The notes: generated by a model not told the origin, from the letters alone. A DNA stretch of 64,000 bases from Nocardia niwae NBRC 108934 = DSM 45340 (GCF_001613465.1 NZ_BDCK01000011.1:62001-126000); one strand, 5' to 3'. Positions 51,543 to 61,254 are shown, counted from the stretch's first letter. A program made the numbers and translations.

Positions 51543-52586
51543 TCAGCCCGCGAGGTGCGCGCGGGCGGACTTGCCCGCCGCGGCGAGAACGCGGGCGAGT
51601 TCCTCGTTGAACCGCTCATGGGCTTCGACGTTGCCGAGATGGCCGGTGGGCAGCACCTGGTAGCGCACGAGGCTGCCGGTCTGCCGGAGTATCTCGACGA
51701 TGCGCTCGGAGTGGACCGGCGGCGTCATGTCGTCGAACTGCCCGGAGATCACCGTCGTGGGCACCACCAGATTCCTGGCCGCCTCCCCGACGTCCATCGT
51801 GGCGAGCAGGAATCCGAACTTGGAACGCACCCAGGCCGGGCACGACCGCACGATGGCCATGCTGAACTCCAGCAGGTCGCCTTTCGCCGCGGTGCTGAGG
51901 ATCTGGCGCGCGAACAGCCAGCGCACCGGCGCGATGGGCGGAAAGACGAGCGGGGCGCCCAGACCCAGCCTGCCGAACAGGAACGGCAGCGGTACCTTCA
52001 GTTGCAGCAACCGCAGCGGGCGGTTGAGCAGCGGCACGACCGTGGTCTCCAGGATCAGCCGATCGGCCGCCGTATTGGTGAGCAGCACCGCGTGCGCTCG
52101 GCGCGCGACCCGCTCCGGGTAACGTCCAGCCCACGCCTGCAGCGTCATGCCGCCGAGACTGTGGCCGACCAGCACGGCCCGCTGCCCGGGCGCGAGCGCG
52201 GCGTCGAGCACCGCGGCCAGGTCGTCGGCCAGCAGCTCCATGGTCACATCGCTCGAGCCGTACTCGCTCTCGCCATGGCCGCGCTGGTCGTAGGCGATCA
52301 CGCGATAGTCGCCGGCGAACGCGTTGATCTGCGGATTCCAGTATTCGAGGCAGCAGGTCCAGCCGTGGACGAGCACGACGGCCGGCTTGTCCGACGGACC
52401 GTAGGCGTGTACCCGCAGCCGGGCGCCGTCCCCCGCGCGGACCGGGATCACCTCGCGGGGCGCGGTCGGTGGATTGAACGCGGCGGTCTGGTAGGTACGA
52501 GAACGCAGGTCGGCACTGTGCGCGGCGCGCAAGCTCCGGAGCAATCCCGGGAAGCTCGTCAACGCGGTCGGCAGCATGGCACGCAT
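51543..52586 (-). CDS. Alpha/beta hydrolase
   Basis: 347 residues. HGW oxyanion in AVVLVHGWTCCLEYWNPQIN, nucleophile elbow VLVGHSLGGMTLQAWAGRYP, acid in ISGQFDDMTPP and His in LPTGHLGNVEAHERFNEEL. AAAGGAG precedes the ATG by 6 bases. Two inverted repeats with GCTAG cores stand upstream, pointing to dedicated regulation. Substrate unknown; mycobacterial relatives are lipases/esterases. Confidence 0.88.
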   Translation of the reverse strand: MRAMLPTALTSFPGLLRSLRAAHSADLRSRTYQTAAFNPPTAPREVIPVRAGDGARLRVHAYGPSDKPAVVLVHGWTCCLEYWNPQINAFAGDYRVIAYDQRGHGESEYGSSDVTMELLADDLAAVLDAALAPGQRAVLVGHSLGGMTLQAWAGRYPERVARRAHAVLLTNTAADRLILETTVVPLLNRPLRLLQLKVPLPFLFGRLGLGAPLVFPPIAPVRWLFARQILSTAAKGDLLEFSMAIVRSCPAWVRSKFGFLLATMDVGEAARNLVVPTTVISGQFDDMTPPVHSERIVEILRQTGSLVRYQVLPTGHLGNVEAHERFNEELARVLAAAGKSARAHLAG

Positions 52587-52601
52587 CGGACACTCCTTTG
52601 T

Positions 52602-52622
52602 GTTACTGCTAGATACAGTAAC
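52602..52622. promoter_or_regulatory. Inverted repeat upstream of the alpha/beta hydrolase gene
   Basis: GTTACTG-N7-CAGTAAC, perfect 7-base arms, 15 bases before the ATG at 52586 and just ahead of its Shine-Dalgarno. Candidate repressor operator. The spacer contains CTAG. Confidence 0.5.
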
Positions 52623-52635
52623 CCCGATTCGCGCC

Positions 52636-52651
52636 GCTTGCTAGTGCAAGC
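52636..52651. promoter_or_regulatory. Second inverted repeat, GCTTGC-TAGT-GCAAGC
   Basis: Perfect 6-base arms. Its right half reads TGCAAGCA with the next base, an 8-mer also found in the promoter of the XRE-hbhA operon (54300-54307), each time a few bases after CTAG. Possible shared regulator. Confidence 0.4.
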
Positions 52652-52678
52652 ACTCTTACCCGTCGGCAGACTTCTTTC

Positions 52679-52969
52679 TCACCAGCGCGGACCCCGCTGC
52701 ACCTCGTCCACCTTGGGCCGCACATCGGCCAAGTAGACACCCGTGGCGATGATCGCCGCGAAGGACAGTAGGCCCAGCCCCGCGGGCGAGAGAAGAAGCA
52801 CGAGCACAGCCGCCCCGAGAATCGCCAGCCAGATCGGCTTGGTCAGTTTGTCCACCGCGGTGAACGCGTCCGGACGCTGACGCACGGCGTGGATCAGCGC
52901 GAAAATCGTCGCACCGAGCGCCGCCAGCCACAGCACCAGCAGGATCATCCCGGTCAATCCGTGCACCAT
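52679..52969 (-). CDS. DUF2516 family small membrane protein
   Basis: 96 residues: an N-terminal helix (MILLVLWLAALGATIFALIH), the conserved AVRQRPDAFTAVDKLTKPIW, a hydrophobic stretch (LAILGAAVLVLLLSPAGLGL) and YLADVRPKVDEVQRGPRW. The same layout as Rv0476, next to hbhA. A start 6 codons upstream (52987) is possible; both lie shortly after a strong hairpin. Confidence 0.85.
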   Translation of the reverse strand: MVHGLTGMILLVLWLAALGATIFALIHAVRQRPDAFTAVDKLTKPIWLAILGAAVLVLLLSPAGLGLLSFAAIIATGVYLADVRPKVDEVQRGPRW

Positions 52970-52994
52970 ATTCACCCCACCCATCATAGAAGCA

Positions 52995-53027
52995 ACGCCC
53001 TCGCACACCAGGGGTGTGCGAGGGCGT
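52995..53027 (-). terminator. Strong hairpin between hbhA and DUF2516
   Basis: ACGCCCTCGCACACC-AGG-GGTGTGCGAGGGCGT, a perfect 15-base stem starting about 25 bases after the hbhA stop, with TTGCTTCT following on the minus strand. Terminator, or an attenuator, since the DUF2516 start lies only 8-26 bases beyond. Confidence 0.75.
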
Positions 53028-53051
53028 CGAATCGCCTCAGCCGCGAGCCGT

Positions 53052-53741
53052 TCAGGCCTTCTTGGGGGCGGCCTTCTTCGCGGGAGCCTTCTTGGCGGCG
53101 GCGGGGGTGGTGGCCGCCTTCTTGGCCGGAGCCTTCTTGGCCGCACCGTTCGCGACGGGCGCCGGCGTGGCCTCGGTGGTCACCTCGACGACCTCGGCCT
53201 CGACGACCGGCGCCGGGACGATGTCCGCCTCGGTTTCCACCTCGGCCTCGAGCTTGGCCGGGCGGCCGAGCAGTCCGTTGACGCGTCCGACCACGTCCTC
53301 GGCGCGGCTCACCGCGTCGCCGTAGAGGGTCTCGACCTTGCCGATCCGCTCGTCGACGGTCTGGTTTGCGCGCAGCCGCTCGATGGTCTCCTCACCGCGA
53401 GCGGCGAGGTCGGCGTAGAGGTCCAGCGCCTGCCGGTAGTACTTCTCGGCCAGGGCGCGCAGCTCTTCGGCGGTGAACTTCTCGCGCAGCTCGGCGAGGT
53501 CGTCCGGCAGCTCCGACGGCAGGCCGGACAACCGCTCACGCAGCGTGTCGAACTGCGCCTGCACGTCGGCGGGGACGTTGGCGAAGCGCTCGCGCGCCTC
53601 CTCCACCCGGGCCTGCACCTCGGTGGCGACCGCGCGCTCGCGCACCTGCGCGACCACGTCGTTCACGGCGGAGTAGAGGGCGTCACCCGCGCCGACGGTG
53701 GCGAGCAAGGGCTTGGTGACGGTGGCGTTCTTCTCGGTCAT
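53052..53741 (-). CDS. hbhA: HbhA-like heparin-binding haemagglutinin
   Basis: 229 residues. A long helical coiled-coil-like N-terminal part (YSAVNDVVAQVRERAVATEV, EVQARVEEARERFANVPADV, LREKFTAEELRALAEKYYRQ) and a C-terminal tail with repeated KKAPAKKA units, the glycosaminoglycan-binding feature of mycobacterial HbhA. The ATG overlaps the stop of the XRE regulator gene (ATGA). HbhA is surface associated, linked to adhesion and, in some actinobacteria, lipid bodies. No signal peptide, as in the mycobacterial protein. Confidence 0.92.
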   Translation of the reverse strand: MTEKNATVTKPLLATVGAGDALYSAVNDVVAQVRERAVATEVQARVEEARERFANVPADVQAQFDTLRERLSGLPSELPDDLAELREKFTAEELRALAEKYYRQALDLYADLAARGEETIERLRANQTVDERIGKVETLYGDAVSRAEDVVGRVNGLLGRPAKLEAEVETEADIVPAPVVEAEVVEVTTEATPAPVANGAAKKAPAKKAATTPAAAKKAPAKKAAPKKA

Positions 53742-54244
53742 GGTGTTTCGTTCTCCTGGCGTGGCGGAGTGTCGGTTGTCGTGCGCGGAACGTCGCTGTC
53801 CCATACGTCCCCCCCTGCCTCGTTTCCCCCGTTTTCCCGGCGAAACGATTCATAGATGTCCAGCAGCACCTGCTTCTGCCGCTCACTGATCGACGTGTCG
53901 GCGAGCAAGGCGTCCCGGACCGGACTGTGCGGCCGCTGCTCGAGATAGCCAGCCCGTACGTACAAGACCTCCGAGGAGACCCGCAGCGCTTTCGCGATCT
54001 GCGTGAGCACTTCGGCGGACGGATTACGCAGTCCGCGCTCGATCTGACTGAGGTACGGATTGCTCACCCCCGCCAGCTGGGCGAGCTGACGCAGCGAGAC
54101 TTGCGCGGCTTCCCGCTGCGCCCTGATGAAGCCTCCGATGTCGTGCGCCGCATTGACGACGCGACCCCCTCGTTCCCCGATGCCGGACGAGTGCTCGTCC
54201 GATCTCTCGGTGTACTCGGCGGAAACCTCGGGCTGGTCTGCCAT
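53738..54244 (-). CDS. XRE-family transcriptional regulator
   Basis: 168 residues. HTH in FIRAQREAAQVSLRQLAQLA, GVSNPYLSQIERGLRNPSAE and VLTQIAKALRVSSEVLYVRA; the C-terminus is acidic and flexible. Coupled to hbhA by ATGA. This is the Rv0474 position; I recall a report of that protein as a copper-linked regulator but cannot confirm it here. Start at ATG 54244 with AAGG 6 bases upstream (a GTG one codon earlier is possible). Its promoter carries repeated TGCTAGC elements, consistent with autoregulation. Confidence 0.92.
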   Translation of the reverse strand: MADQPEVSAEYTERSDEHSSGIGERGGRVVNAAHDIGGFIRAQREAAQVSLRQLAQLAGVSNPYLSQIERGLRNPSAEVLTQIAKALRVSSEVLYVRAGYLEQRPHSPVRDALLADTSISERQKQVLLDIYESFRRENGGNEAGGDVWDSDVPRTTTDTPPRQENETP

Positions 54245-54274
54245 CACTCACCTTCTGGCGGTTGTACGGGTTCG

Positions 54275-54317
54275 ATTCTAGGTCAGGGTGCTAGCTATTG
54301 CAAGCAGTCTGCTAGCA
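54275..54317 (-). promoter_or_regulatory. XRE-hbhA promoter with TGCTAGC operators
   Basis: Minus strand TTGCAA (54303-54298), 17 bases, TAGAAT (54280-54275): a near-ideal housekeeping promoter. TGCTAGC occurs inside the spacer (54289-54295) and the palindrome TGCTAGCA just upstream of the -35 (54310-54317). The two copies flank the -35, as expected for an autoregulatory operator. Confidence 0.65.
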
Positions 54318-54348
54318 GTGTTTCGGCAAACGTTCCGCGTGCCGCGGA

Positions 54349-55683
54349 TCACCCGCCGAACATCAGATGGGAAATCGTGTAGATCGCCAGTCCGGCAAGC
54401 GAACCGACGACGGTTCCGTTGATCCGGATGAATTGCAGATCCCGGCCGACCTGCAATTCGATCTTCTTGCTCGCTTCTTCGGCATCCCACCGGGCAACCG
54501 TGTCGGTGACCAGGGTGCTGATCTCACCGGCATAGTTTTCCACCAAGTACCGCGCGCCGCGGTCGATCCAGCCGTCGACGTTGGCGCGCATATCCGCGTC
54601 GTCGCGCAATCGCTCACCGAGCTGCTGCACGTTCTCGGCGACCTTGCGCCGCAGCGTGCTGCGCGGATCGTCGGCGGACTCCAGGATCAGCCGCTTCGCC
54701 GCCCGCCAGGTGGCCGAGGCCAGTCCGGTGATCTCCTCGCGGCCCATGATCTGCGCCTTGATGCGCTCGGCTTTCTTGATCATGGCATCGTCGAATTGCA
54801 GGTCCTCGGCGAATTCCTCCAGGAAACGGTTCGCGGCCAGGCGCACTTCGTGCTCCGGATCGGAGCGGATTTTCCAGGTGAACTCGACCAGTTCGCGATA
54901 GATCCGTTCCGAAAGCAGGATGTTGACGAATTTCGGCGCCCATTGCGGGGCGTCCCGCAGCACGATCCGATCGATCGTCTCCTGAGAGCCGAGCGCCCAC
55001 TGGTGCGCGCGCTCGGCGAGCAGGTCCAGCAGCGCCAGCTGCCGGTTGTCGGCGAGCAGTTCGGCCAGCACGCGCCCGATCGGCGGACCCCACAGCGGCT
55101 CGGCGATCCGCTTGACGATGGTGTTGTCGATGACCTGTTCCACGTCCTCGTCGCGCAGTACGCCGACGACGGCCCGCAGGAGCGTCGAACTCTCCTGGGC
55201 CACCCGTGCGGCGTGCCCGGGATCGGCCATCCAGCGTCCGACCCGCAGGGAGATCTGGGCCGAACTCAGTTTCGCCGACACCACCTCCGGCGCCAGGAAG
55301 TTCGTGCCGACGAAGGTGCCGAGGCTGGCGCCGAGCTGGTCTTTCTTCCGCCGGATGATCGCCGTGTGCGGAATGGGCAGGCCGAGCGGATGACGGAACA
55401 GGGCGGTCACCGCGAACCAGTCCGCCAGCGCGCCGACCATGCCGGCCTCCGACGCGGCGCGCAGGTAGCCGACCCAGTCGCCACCCGCCCCGCGCGACTC
55501 GGTCCAGCGGCAGAACAGATAGATCGCGGTGGCCAGCGCGAGCAGGCCGGTGGCGAACGCCTTCATGCGCCAGAGGTCACGACGCTTGGCCGCCTCGTCG
55601 AGCACGGCGGCCAAGCCGACGGGCGCGGCGGCAGGCGCGGCGGGGCCGTCCGCCACCGCGGTGTTGCCGGGAGCTTTCTCCAT
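54349..55683 (-). CDS. DUF445 family membrane protein
   Basis: 444 residues. N-terminal membrane segment (MKAFATGLLALATAIYLFC), then a conserved block GYLRAASEAGMVGALADWFA, VTALFRHPLGLPIPHTAIIR, a long helical middle, and a C-terminal hydrophobic segment (INGTVVGSLAGLAIYTISHL). Typical of DUF445 (YjiN-like), counterpart of Rv0473. A start 3 codons upstream (55692) is also possible since the GGGAGG is very close to the chosen ATG. Function unknown. Confidence 0.9.
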   Translation of the reverse strand: MEKAPGNTAVADGPAAPAAAPVGLAAVLDEAAKRRDLWRMKAFATGLLALATAIYLFCRWTESRGAGGDWVGYLRAASEAGMVGALADWFAVTALFRHPLGLPIPHTAIIRRKKDQLGASLGTFVGTNFLAPEVVSAKLSSAQISLRVGRWMADPGHAARVAQESSTLLRAVVGVLRDEDVEQVIDNTIVKRIAEPLWGPPIGRVLAELLADNRQLALLDLLAERAHQWALGSQETIDRIVLRDAPQWAPKFVNILLSERIYRELVEFTWKIRSDPEHEVRLAANRFLEEFAEDLQFDDAMIKKAERIKAQIMGREEITGLASATWRAAKRLILESADDPRSTLRRKVAENVQQLGERLRDDADMRANVDGWIDRGARYLVENYAGEISTLVTDTVARWDAEEASKKIELQVGRDLQFIRINGTVVGSLAGLAIYTISHLMFGG

Positions 55684-55843
55684 GCCTCCCATTCTGCTGT
55701 GCGTGGCGAAATGGGCGAGCGGGCGAGCGGGCGAGGACACGCCAGGCGCGCCCGACACTGTGGTTCCTACCGCATCCGCGCCCAAAAGCGCATATCACGG
55801 GTATCGGGGACCTAAGCTGGTAGCCACCGGAGCACATACGAAC

Positions 55844-55859
55844 GAGGGAGCCCACGCTG
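55844..55859 (+). promoter_or_regulatory. Shine-Dalgarno facing a CTG codon, possible non-canonical start
   Basis: GAGGGAG at 55844-55850, 6 bases, then CTG at 55857. The frame from this CTG runs for 20 protein-like codons (S-T-E-D-L-V-D-V-G-E-R-P...) into the TetR gene; no ATG, GTG or TTG occurs between the upstream stop (55821-55823) and the ATG at 55917. Confidence 0.5.
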
Positions 55860-55916
55860 TCCACCGAAGACCTTGTCGATGTCGGCGAGCGACCGTCGGC
55901 GGTACGCGGCGGCCGG

Positions 55917-56585
55917 ATGGACGGCCGCAAGCGCCGGTGGCGGCAACACAAGATCGACCGCCGCGAGGAACTCGTCGACGGCACGCTGGCCGCCGTACGC
56001 GCTCGCGGCTCCAACGCGGGCATGGACGAGATCGCCGCTGAGATCGGCGTCTCCAAGACCGTGCTCTACCGTTACTTCTCCGACAAGAACGACTTGGTCC
56101 ACGCGACCATGCAGCGGTTCATCGAGACCACGCTGATGCCGCGGGTGTACGGCGCGATCAGCCTGGATGCCGACGAGTACCAGCTGGTCCGCTCCGCGCT
56201 GGCCGAGTACGTCGGGACGGTCGACGAGGATCCCGAGGTCTACCGGTTCATCATGGGCAACGGCTCGGCCGACCAGTCCTCGCTCGCGGAGTTCGAGAAG
56301 CTCTTCGCCGAGGTGGTGTGCGCGGTCATCACCGAGCGCGCCAAGGATCGGGGCGTGGCGACCGAGGGCGCGGCGCTGGCGTCGTACGTGCTGGTCGGCG
56401 GCATCCAGCTGGCGACGCACTGGTGGACCACCAACAAGTCGCTGTCGCGCGAGGCCGTGATCGACTACCTCACCATGCTCGCCTGGAGCGCGATCGAGGG
56501 CATGGCCCGCTCCGGCGGTTCGCCCGCGACGTTCAACGCGCAGCAGCACGTGCTGCCCGCTCCCGAGGCGCCCGGGCAAGACTGA
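55917..56585 (+). CDS. TetR-family regulator (MadR-like, Rv0472c type)
   Basis: 222 residues from the first ATG, or 242 from a CTG at 55857. The HTH is REELVDGTLAAVRARGSNAG, MDEIAAEIGVSKTVLYRYFS, DKNDLVHATMQRFIETTL; the rest is a helical ligand-binding domain. In M. tuberculosis Rv0472c (MadR) represses the mycolate desaturases desA1/desA2; the same neighbourhood (DUF445, XRE, hbhA) supports orthology. The ATG has no Shine-Dalgarno, whereas the upstream CTG has an ideal one, and the intervening codons look coding. The true N-terminus is thus probably longer. Confidence 0.88.
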   Translation: MDGRKRRWRQHKIDRREELVDGTLAAVRARGSNAGMDEIAAEIGVSKTVLYRYFSDKNDLVHATMQRFIETTLMPRVYGAISLDADEYQLVRSALAEYVGTVDEDPEVYRFIMGNGSADQSSLAEFEKLFAEVVCAVITERAKDRGVATEGAALASYVLVGGIQLATHWWTTNKSLSREAVIDYLTMLAWSAIEGMARSGGSPATFNAQQHVLPAPEAPGQD

Positions 56586-56807
56586 ATCGGCCCATGGGGC
56601 CTGCCGCTAGCTGGACCGCTTGCAAAAGTTCACTGGCACTCTCGACTTTGTCGAAACCTTGGCTAGTCTGAACCCGAGCGGTGCGCCGAGTGCGCTGCGT
56701 CACCGCCTGCGCCGTACTCGACGGCGGTCCACGCGGGACACCCCGGTGCCACGCGTCGCCGCCTGCGTGTCCGTCGCTACGACCGCGGCACCAACGGAGG
56801 TACCTCG

Positions 56808-58220
<1,413 letters not shown>

Positions 58221-58257
58221 CCGCCGAGCGGCGACACGACTCCCAGAACGGAAGACC

Positions 58258-59508
58258 ATGGCAGACACGCGGGAATACGACCTAGTCCTCTTCGGCGCGA
58301 CCGGTTTCGTCGGCAAGCTGACCGCGCAGTACCTCCTCGCGGCCGCTCCGGAATCCGCCCGGATCGCGCTGGCGGGACGGTCGCTGGACAAGCTGACGTC
58401 GGTGCGTGACGATCTCGGCCCGACCGCCGCGGGCTGGGGCCTGGTGGTGGCCGACTCGACCGACCAGGCCGCGCTGGACGCGCTGGCGGCGCGCACCAAG
58501 GTCGTGGTCACCACCGTCGGCCCGTACCTGCGCTACGGGATGCCGCTGGTGGCGGCGTGCGCCAAGGCAGGCACCCACTACGCCGACCTCACCGGTGAGC
58601 CGCTGTTCATCCGCGACGCCATCGACGCCTATCACGAACAAGCCGTCGCCACGGGTGCGAAGATCGTGAATTCCTGCGGCTACGACTCGATTCCGTCCGA
58701 TCTGAGCGTGTACCGGCTCTACCGCCGCACGGTCGAGGACAACACCGGCGAACTCGTCGACACCACGCTGGTGGCATCGCTCAAGGGCGGCGTCAGCGGC
58801 GGCACCATCGATTCCGGCCGCGCCATGATGGAGGCGATCGCCGCCGACCCGGCCAAGGGCAAGGTGATGGCGCACCCGTACTCGCTGAGCCCGGACAAGA
58901 CGATGGATCCCGACGTGGGCCGCCAGTCCGATCAGGCGCTGTCGCGGGCGAGTGCCATCGACCCGAGTCTGGACGGGTGGGTGAGCACGTTCGTGATGGC
59001 CGCGCACAACACCAAGATCGTGCGCCGCACCAACGGGCTGCTCGGCTGGGTCTACGGCAAGAACTTCCGCTACCGCGAAGTGATGAGCGCGGGCAAGTCG
59101 CGGGTGGCGCCGCTGGTGGCGGCGGGCATGGCGGGCGGCATCGTGGCGGGCATGACCGCCGGCGCGCTGCTGTCGCGGGCGGCCGCGGGCCGCAAGCTGC
59201 TGGACCGTGTGCTGCCCAAGCCGGGTACCGGGCCGAGTGAAGAGGCCCGCAAGAGCGGCTGGTTCTCCATGAAGACGTTCGCGCACACCACCTCCGGCGC
59301 GAAGTACGTGGCCACCTTCTCCGGCAGCGGCGACCCGGGTTACCAGGCCACCGCGGTGCTGCTCGGTGAGAGCGGCCTGTGCCTGGCGTTCGACACCGAC
59401 AAGCAACCCGAGCTCGCTGGCATCCTCACCCCGGCAGCCGCGATGGGCGACGCGCTGACCGATCGGTTGCGCGCGGCGGGCATGACCATCACCGTCGACC
59501 GCGCCTGA
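58258..59508 (+). CDS. Saccharopine dehydrogenase-like / trans-acting enoyl reductase family protein
   Basis: 416 residues. N-terminal Rossmann motif LVLFGATGFVGKLTAQYLL, VVTTVGPYLRYGMPLVAACA and HYADLTGEPLFIRDAIDAYH match the mycobacterial trans-acting enoyl reductase group (the Rv2953 type, which reduces polyketide lipid intermediates) as well as generic saccharopine dehydrogenase-like proteins. An Ala/Gly-rich hydrophobic stretch (AAGMAGGIVAGMTAGALLS) may bind membrane. 37 bases after the kinase gene; probably one operon. Confidence 0.85.
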   Translation: MADTREYDLVLFGATGFVGKLTAQYLLAAAPESARIALAGRSLDKLTSVRDDLGPTAAGWGLVVADSTDQAALDALAARTKVVVTTVGPYLRYGMPLVAACAKAGTHYADLTGEPLFIRDAIDAYHEQAVATGAKIVNSCGYDSIPSDLSVYRLYRRTVEDNTGELVDTTLVASLKGGVSGGTIDSGRAMMEAIAADPAKGKVMAHPYSLSPDKTMDPDVGRQSDQALSRASAIDPSLDGWVSTFVMAAHNTKIVRRTNGLLGWVYGKNFRYREVMSAGKSRVAPLVAAGMAGGIVAGMTAGALLSRAAAGRKLLDRVLPKPGTGPSEEARKSGWFSMKTFAHTTSGAKYVATFSGSGDPGYQATAVLLGESGLCLAFDTDKQPELAGILTPAAAMGDALTDRLRAAGMTITVDRA

Positions 59509-59534
59509 CTCCGGTGAACCTCGCACGAAAGACG

Positions 59535-60146
59535 ATGAACGCCCCCGCGCTCGCGGCGGTGTACGAGCGAGCCTGGCGGCCGACGCTGTTCTATCTCGCC
59601 AGCGGGCGGACGACCGCGTCCGACCGGCGCGACGCGGTCTCGACCCTGCGGCTCGGCGGCGCGCAGAAGGTGCTCGACATCGCTTGCGGGCCGGGTAATT
59701 TCACCAGATATCTGAGCGAAGCGCTGTCCGGCGACGGTTACGCGATCGGCTTGGACTACTCCGAGCCGATGCTGGCGCGCGCCGTCGCGGACAACGCCGG
59801 ACCGCGCGTCGGATATCTGCGTGGTGACGCGCGCGTTCTCCCGTTCGCGGACGGAACCTTCGACGCCGTTTGTTGTTTCGGCGCGCTGTACCTCATTCCC
59901 GATCCGCTCGTCGCCGCCCGCGAGATGATCCGCGTCCTCGCTCCCGGTGGCCGCATCGCGATCACCACCAGTCACCGAGCCGCCAACCCGATCGGCGAAG
60001 TGAGCCGTGTGGTCGGCGGTTTGAGCGGCCTGCGGGTGTTCGGCACCCGGACTTTTCCCACCCTCTTCGCCGAGCAGGGGTTGGTGGAGATCGACCAGCG
60101 GGTCCATCGCCTGCTCCAGTACGTCAGCGCGACGAAACCCGCCTAG
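59535..60146 (+). CDS. Class I SAM-dependent methyltransferase
   Basis: 203 residues. SAM-binding motif I KVLDIACGPGNFTRYLSEAL, acidic residue in IGLDYSEPMLARAVADN, motif II DGTFDAVCCFGALYLIPDP and motif III VLAPGGRIAITTSH. It resembles UbiE/phthiotriol methyltransferase-like enzymes; with the enoyl-reductase-like neighbour a lipid role is plausible. The start is ATG 59535; a GTG at 59514, only 5 bases after the previous stop, is the alternative. Confidence 0.88.
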   Translation: MNAPALAAVYERAWRPTLFYLASGRTTASDRRDAVSTLRLGGAQKVLDIACGPGNFTRYLSEALSGDGYAIGLDYSEPMLARAVADNAGPRVGYLRGDARVLPFADGTFDAVCCFGALYLIPDPLVAAREMIRVLAPGGRIAITTSHRAANPIGEVSRVVGGLSGLRVFGTRTFPTLFAEQGLVEIDQRVHRLLQYVSATKPA

Positions 60147-60254
60147 CCTCGGCCTTCCCGGCCGTAACCGGCGGTGCTCGACCCCGTCATTTCGTCACCC
60201 TCGTCGGCGACGATCAGGGCGGGGACGGGGTTGCCTGCGCGGCCGCCGAGCACG

Positions 60255-60446
60255 TCAGGACGGCCGTGGACGCGAGCCGAGATCGACCATGCGGTGCAGG
60301 ATGGCGGGAGCGAGGGCCAATTCGAATTCGGTTCCGCTGCTTTCGAAGACGAATGCGAGGTAGTCACCGCGAGGGACCGGGGCCAGCCGGACGGAGCACT
60401 GCTCCCCCACGATCACCCAGCCGCCGACGGTCAATCGATCGGACAT
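60255..60446 (-). CDS. Small conserved protein downstream of a GntR regulator
   Basis: 63 residues: SDRLTVGGWVIVGEQCSVRL, APVPRGDYLAFVFESSGTEF and ELALAPAILHRMVDLG. Predominantly beta-strand with a short helix; one cysteine. Good codon bias and GGGAGGGG before the ATG support it being real. It has its own promoter, whose -35 overlaps the gntR stop codon and whose -10 lies at the centre of a 32-base inverted repeat. No family recognised. Confidence 0.7.
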   Translation of the reverse strand: MSDRLTVGGWVIVGEQCSVRLAPVPRGDYLAFVFESSGTEFELALAPAILHRMVDLGSRPRPS

Positions 60447-60468
60447 CGCCCCTCCCACCCTTCGACAC

Positions 60469-60511
60469 TTGCGACAACTGGACTATGCCAGTTGCGGCAA
60501 ATGGGTGTCAA
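60469..60511 (-). promoter_or_regulatory. Promoter with an operator centred on the -10
   Basis: TTGACA (60511-60506), 18 bases, CATAGT (60487-60482) on the minus strand. The arms TTGCGACAACTGG (60469-60481) and CCAGTTGCGGCAA (60488-60500) pair at 11 of 13 positions and enclose exactly the -10 hexamer. A repressor bound here would block transcription of the 63-residue gene; the adjacent GntR protein is the natural candidate. Confidence 0.7.
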
Positions 60512-61254
60512 CGGCGGAAATCGGTCGCTGAGCTGGCGAAATACTCTCGGTGCAAGATGGAAACGCCGGGCGGGTGAACGCTTTCGCGGTACTCCAGCGC
60601 GACACCGTCGACGTCGCGGCCGATGCGGTGCACGACCAGCACCGCCGCCGGGTGGGCGAGCGCGAGATGGCGGCATTCGTCCTCCCCGGCCAGCCGGGCG
60701 CCGACGCTCTCGCGCACGACCGCGGCTACGCGCCCGAGCGCGGCTTCCAGGTACCGCGAGGCTTCCCCGTGCAGCGGCTCGGACCCGAGTAACAGCGCAG
60801 CGGCCGAAACGAATTCGCCGGGATACCAGCAGGTGACCAGTCGCGCCGCTCCGGAATCGTCCTCACTGAGCAGCTTTCGGACGATCACCGCGCTCGAGGC
60901 GGGAAGGCCGAGCGCGTCGGTGACCTCCCGCGGGCCTTCCACCACCTCCGCTCGCAGTACGGTCACCGACCGGCCAACGGGCGAAGACGACTGGTATCGG
61001 GGCGCGCTCTCCCGCAGCAGGGCGGGCTGTTCGGCGACATAGGTGCCCGACCCCCGGCGGGACCTGACGATTCCCTGCTGCCGAAGGATGTTCAGCGCCT
61101 TGGCGGCGGTGGGCCGCGCCACCCTCCACTGCGCGGCGAGTTCTCGCTCGGACGGCACCTCGGCGCCAACGGCCAGCTCACCACGCTCGATCAGCTCCCG
61201 CAGATGCCCCGCGATCCGCAGGTATTTCGGGACCACGCCCTCGATTCCGGTCAC
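60508..61254 (-). CDS. GntR-family regulator, HutC type (UTRA domain)
   Basis: 248 residues. N-terminal winged helix: YLRIAGHLRELIERGELAVG, AEVPSERELAAQWRVARPTA, AKALNILRQQGIVRSRRGSG. The C-terminal UTRA ligand domain includes LGLPASSAVIVRKLLSEDDS and ALEYRESVHPPGVSILHREY. Start is GTG with GGGGAAGG 6 bases upstream. Divergent from the ESX module and upstream of the 63-residue gene. Ligand unknown. Confidence 0.92.
   Translation of the reverse strand: MTGIEGVVPKYLRIAGHLRELIERGELAVGAEVPSERELAAQWRVARPTAAKALNILRQQGIVRSRRGSGTYVAEQPALLRESAPRYQSSSPVGRSVTVLRAEVVEGPREVTDALGLPASSAVIVRKLLSEDDSGAARLVTCWYPGEFVSAAALLLGSEPLHGEASRYLEAALGRVAAVVRESVGARLAGEDECRHLALAHPAAVLVVHRIGRDVDGVALEYRESVHPPGVSILHREYFASSATDFRR

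Noticed and set aside
56645..56670. TTGTCGAAA...TAGTCT upstream of the ABC1 kinase as a PafBC motif
   Set aside because: The spacing is 7 rather than 8 and the GTG part of the motif is absent.
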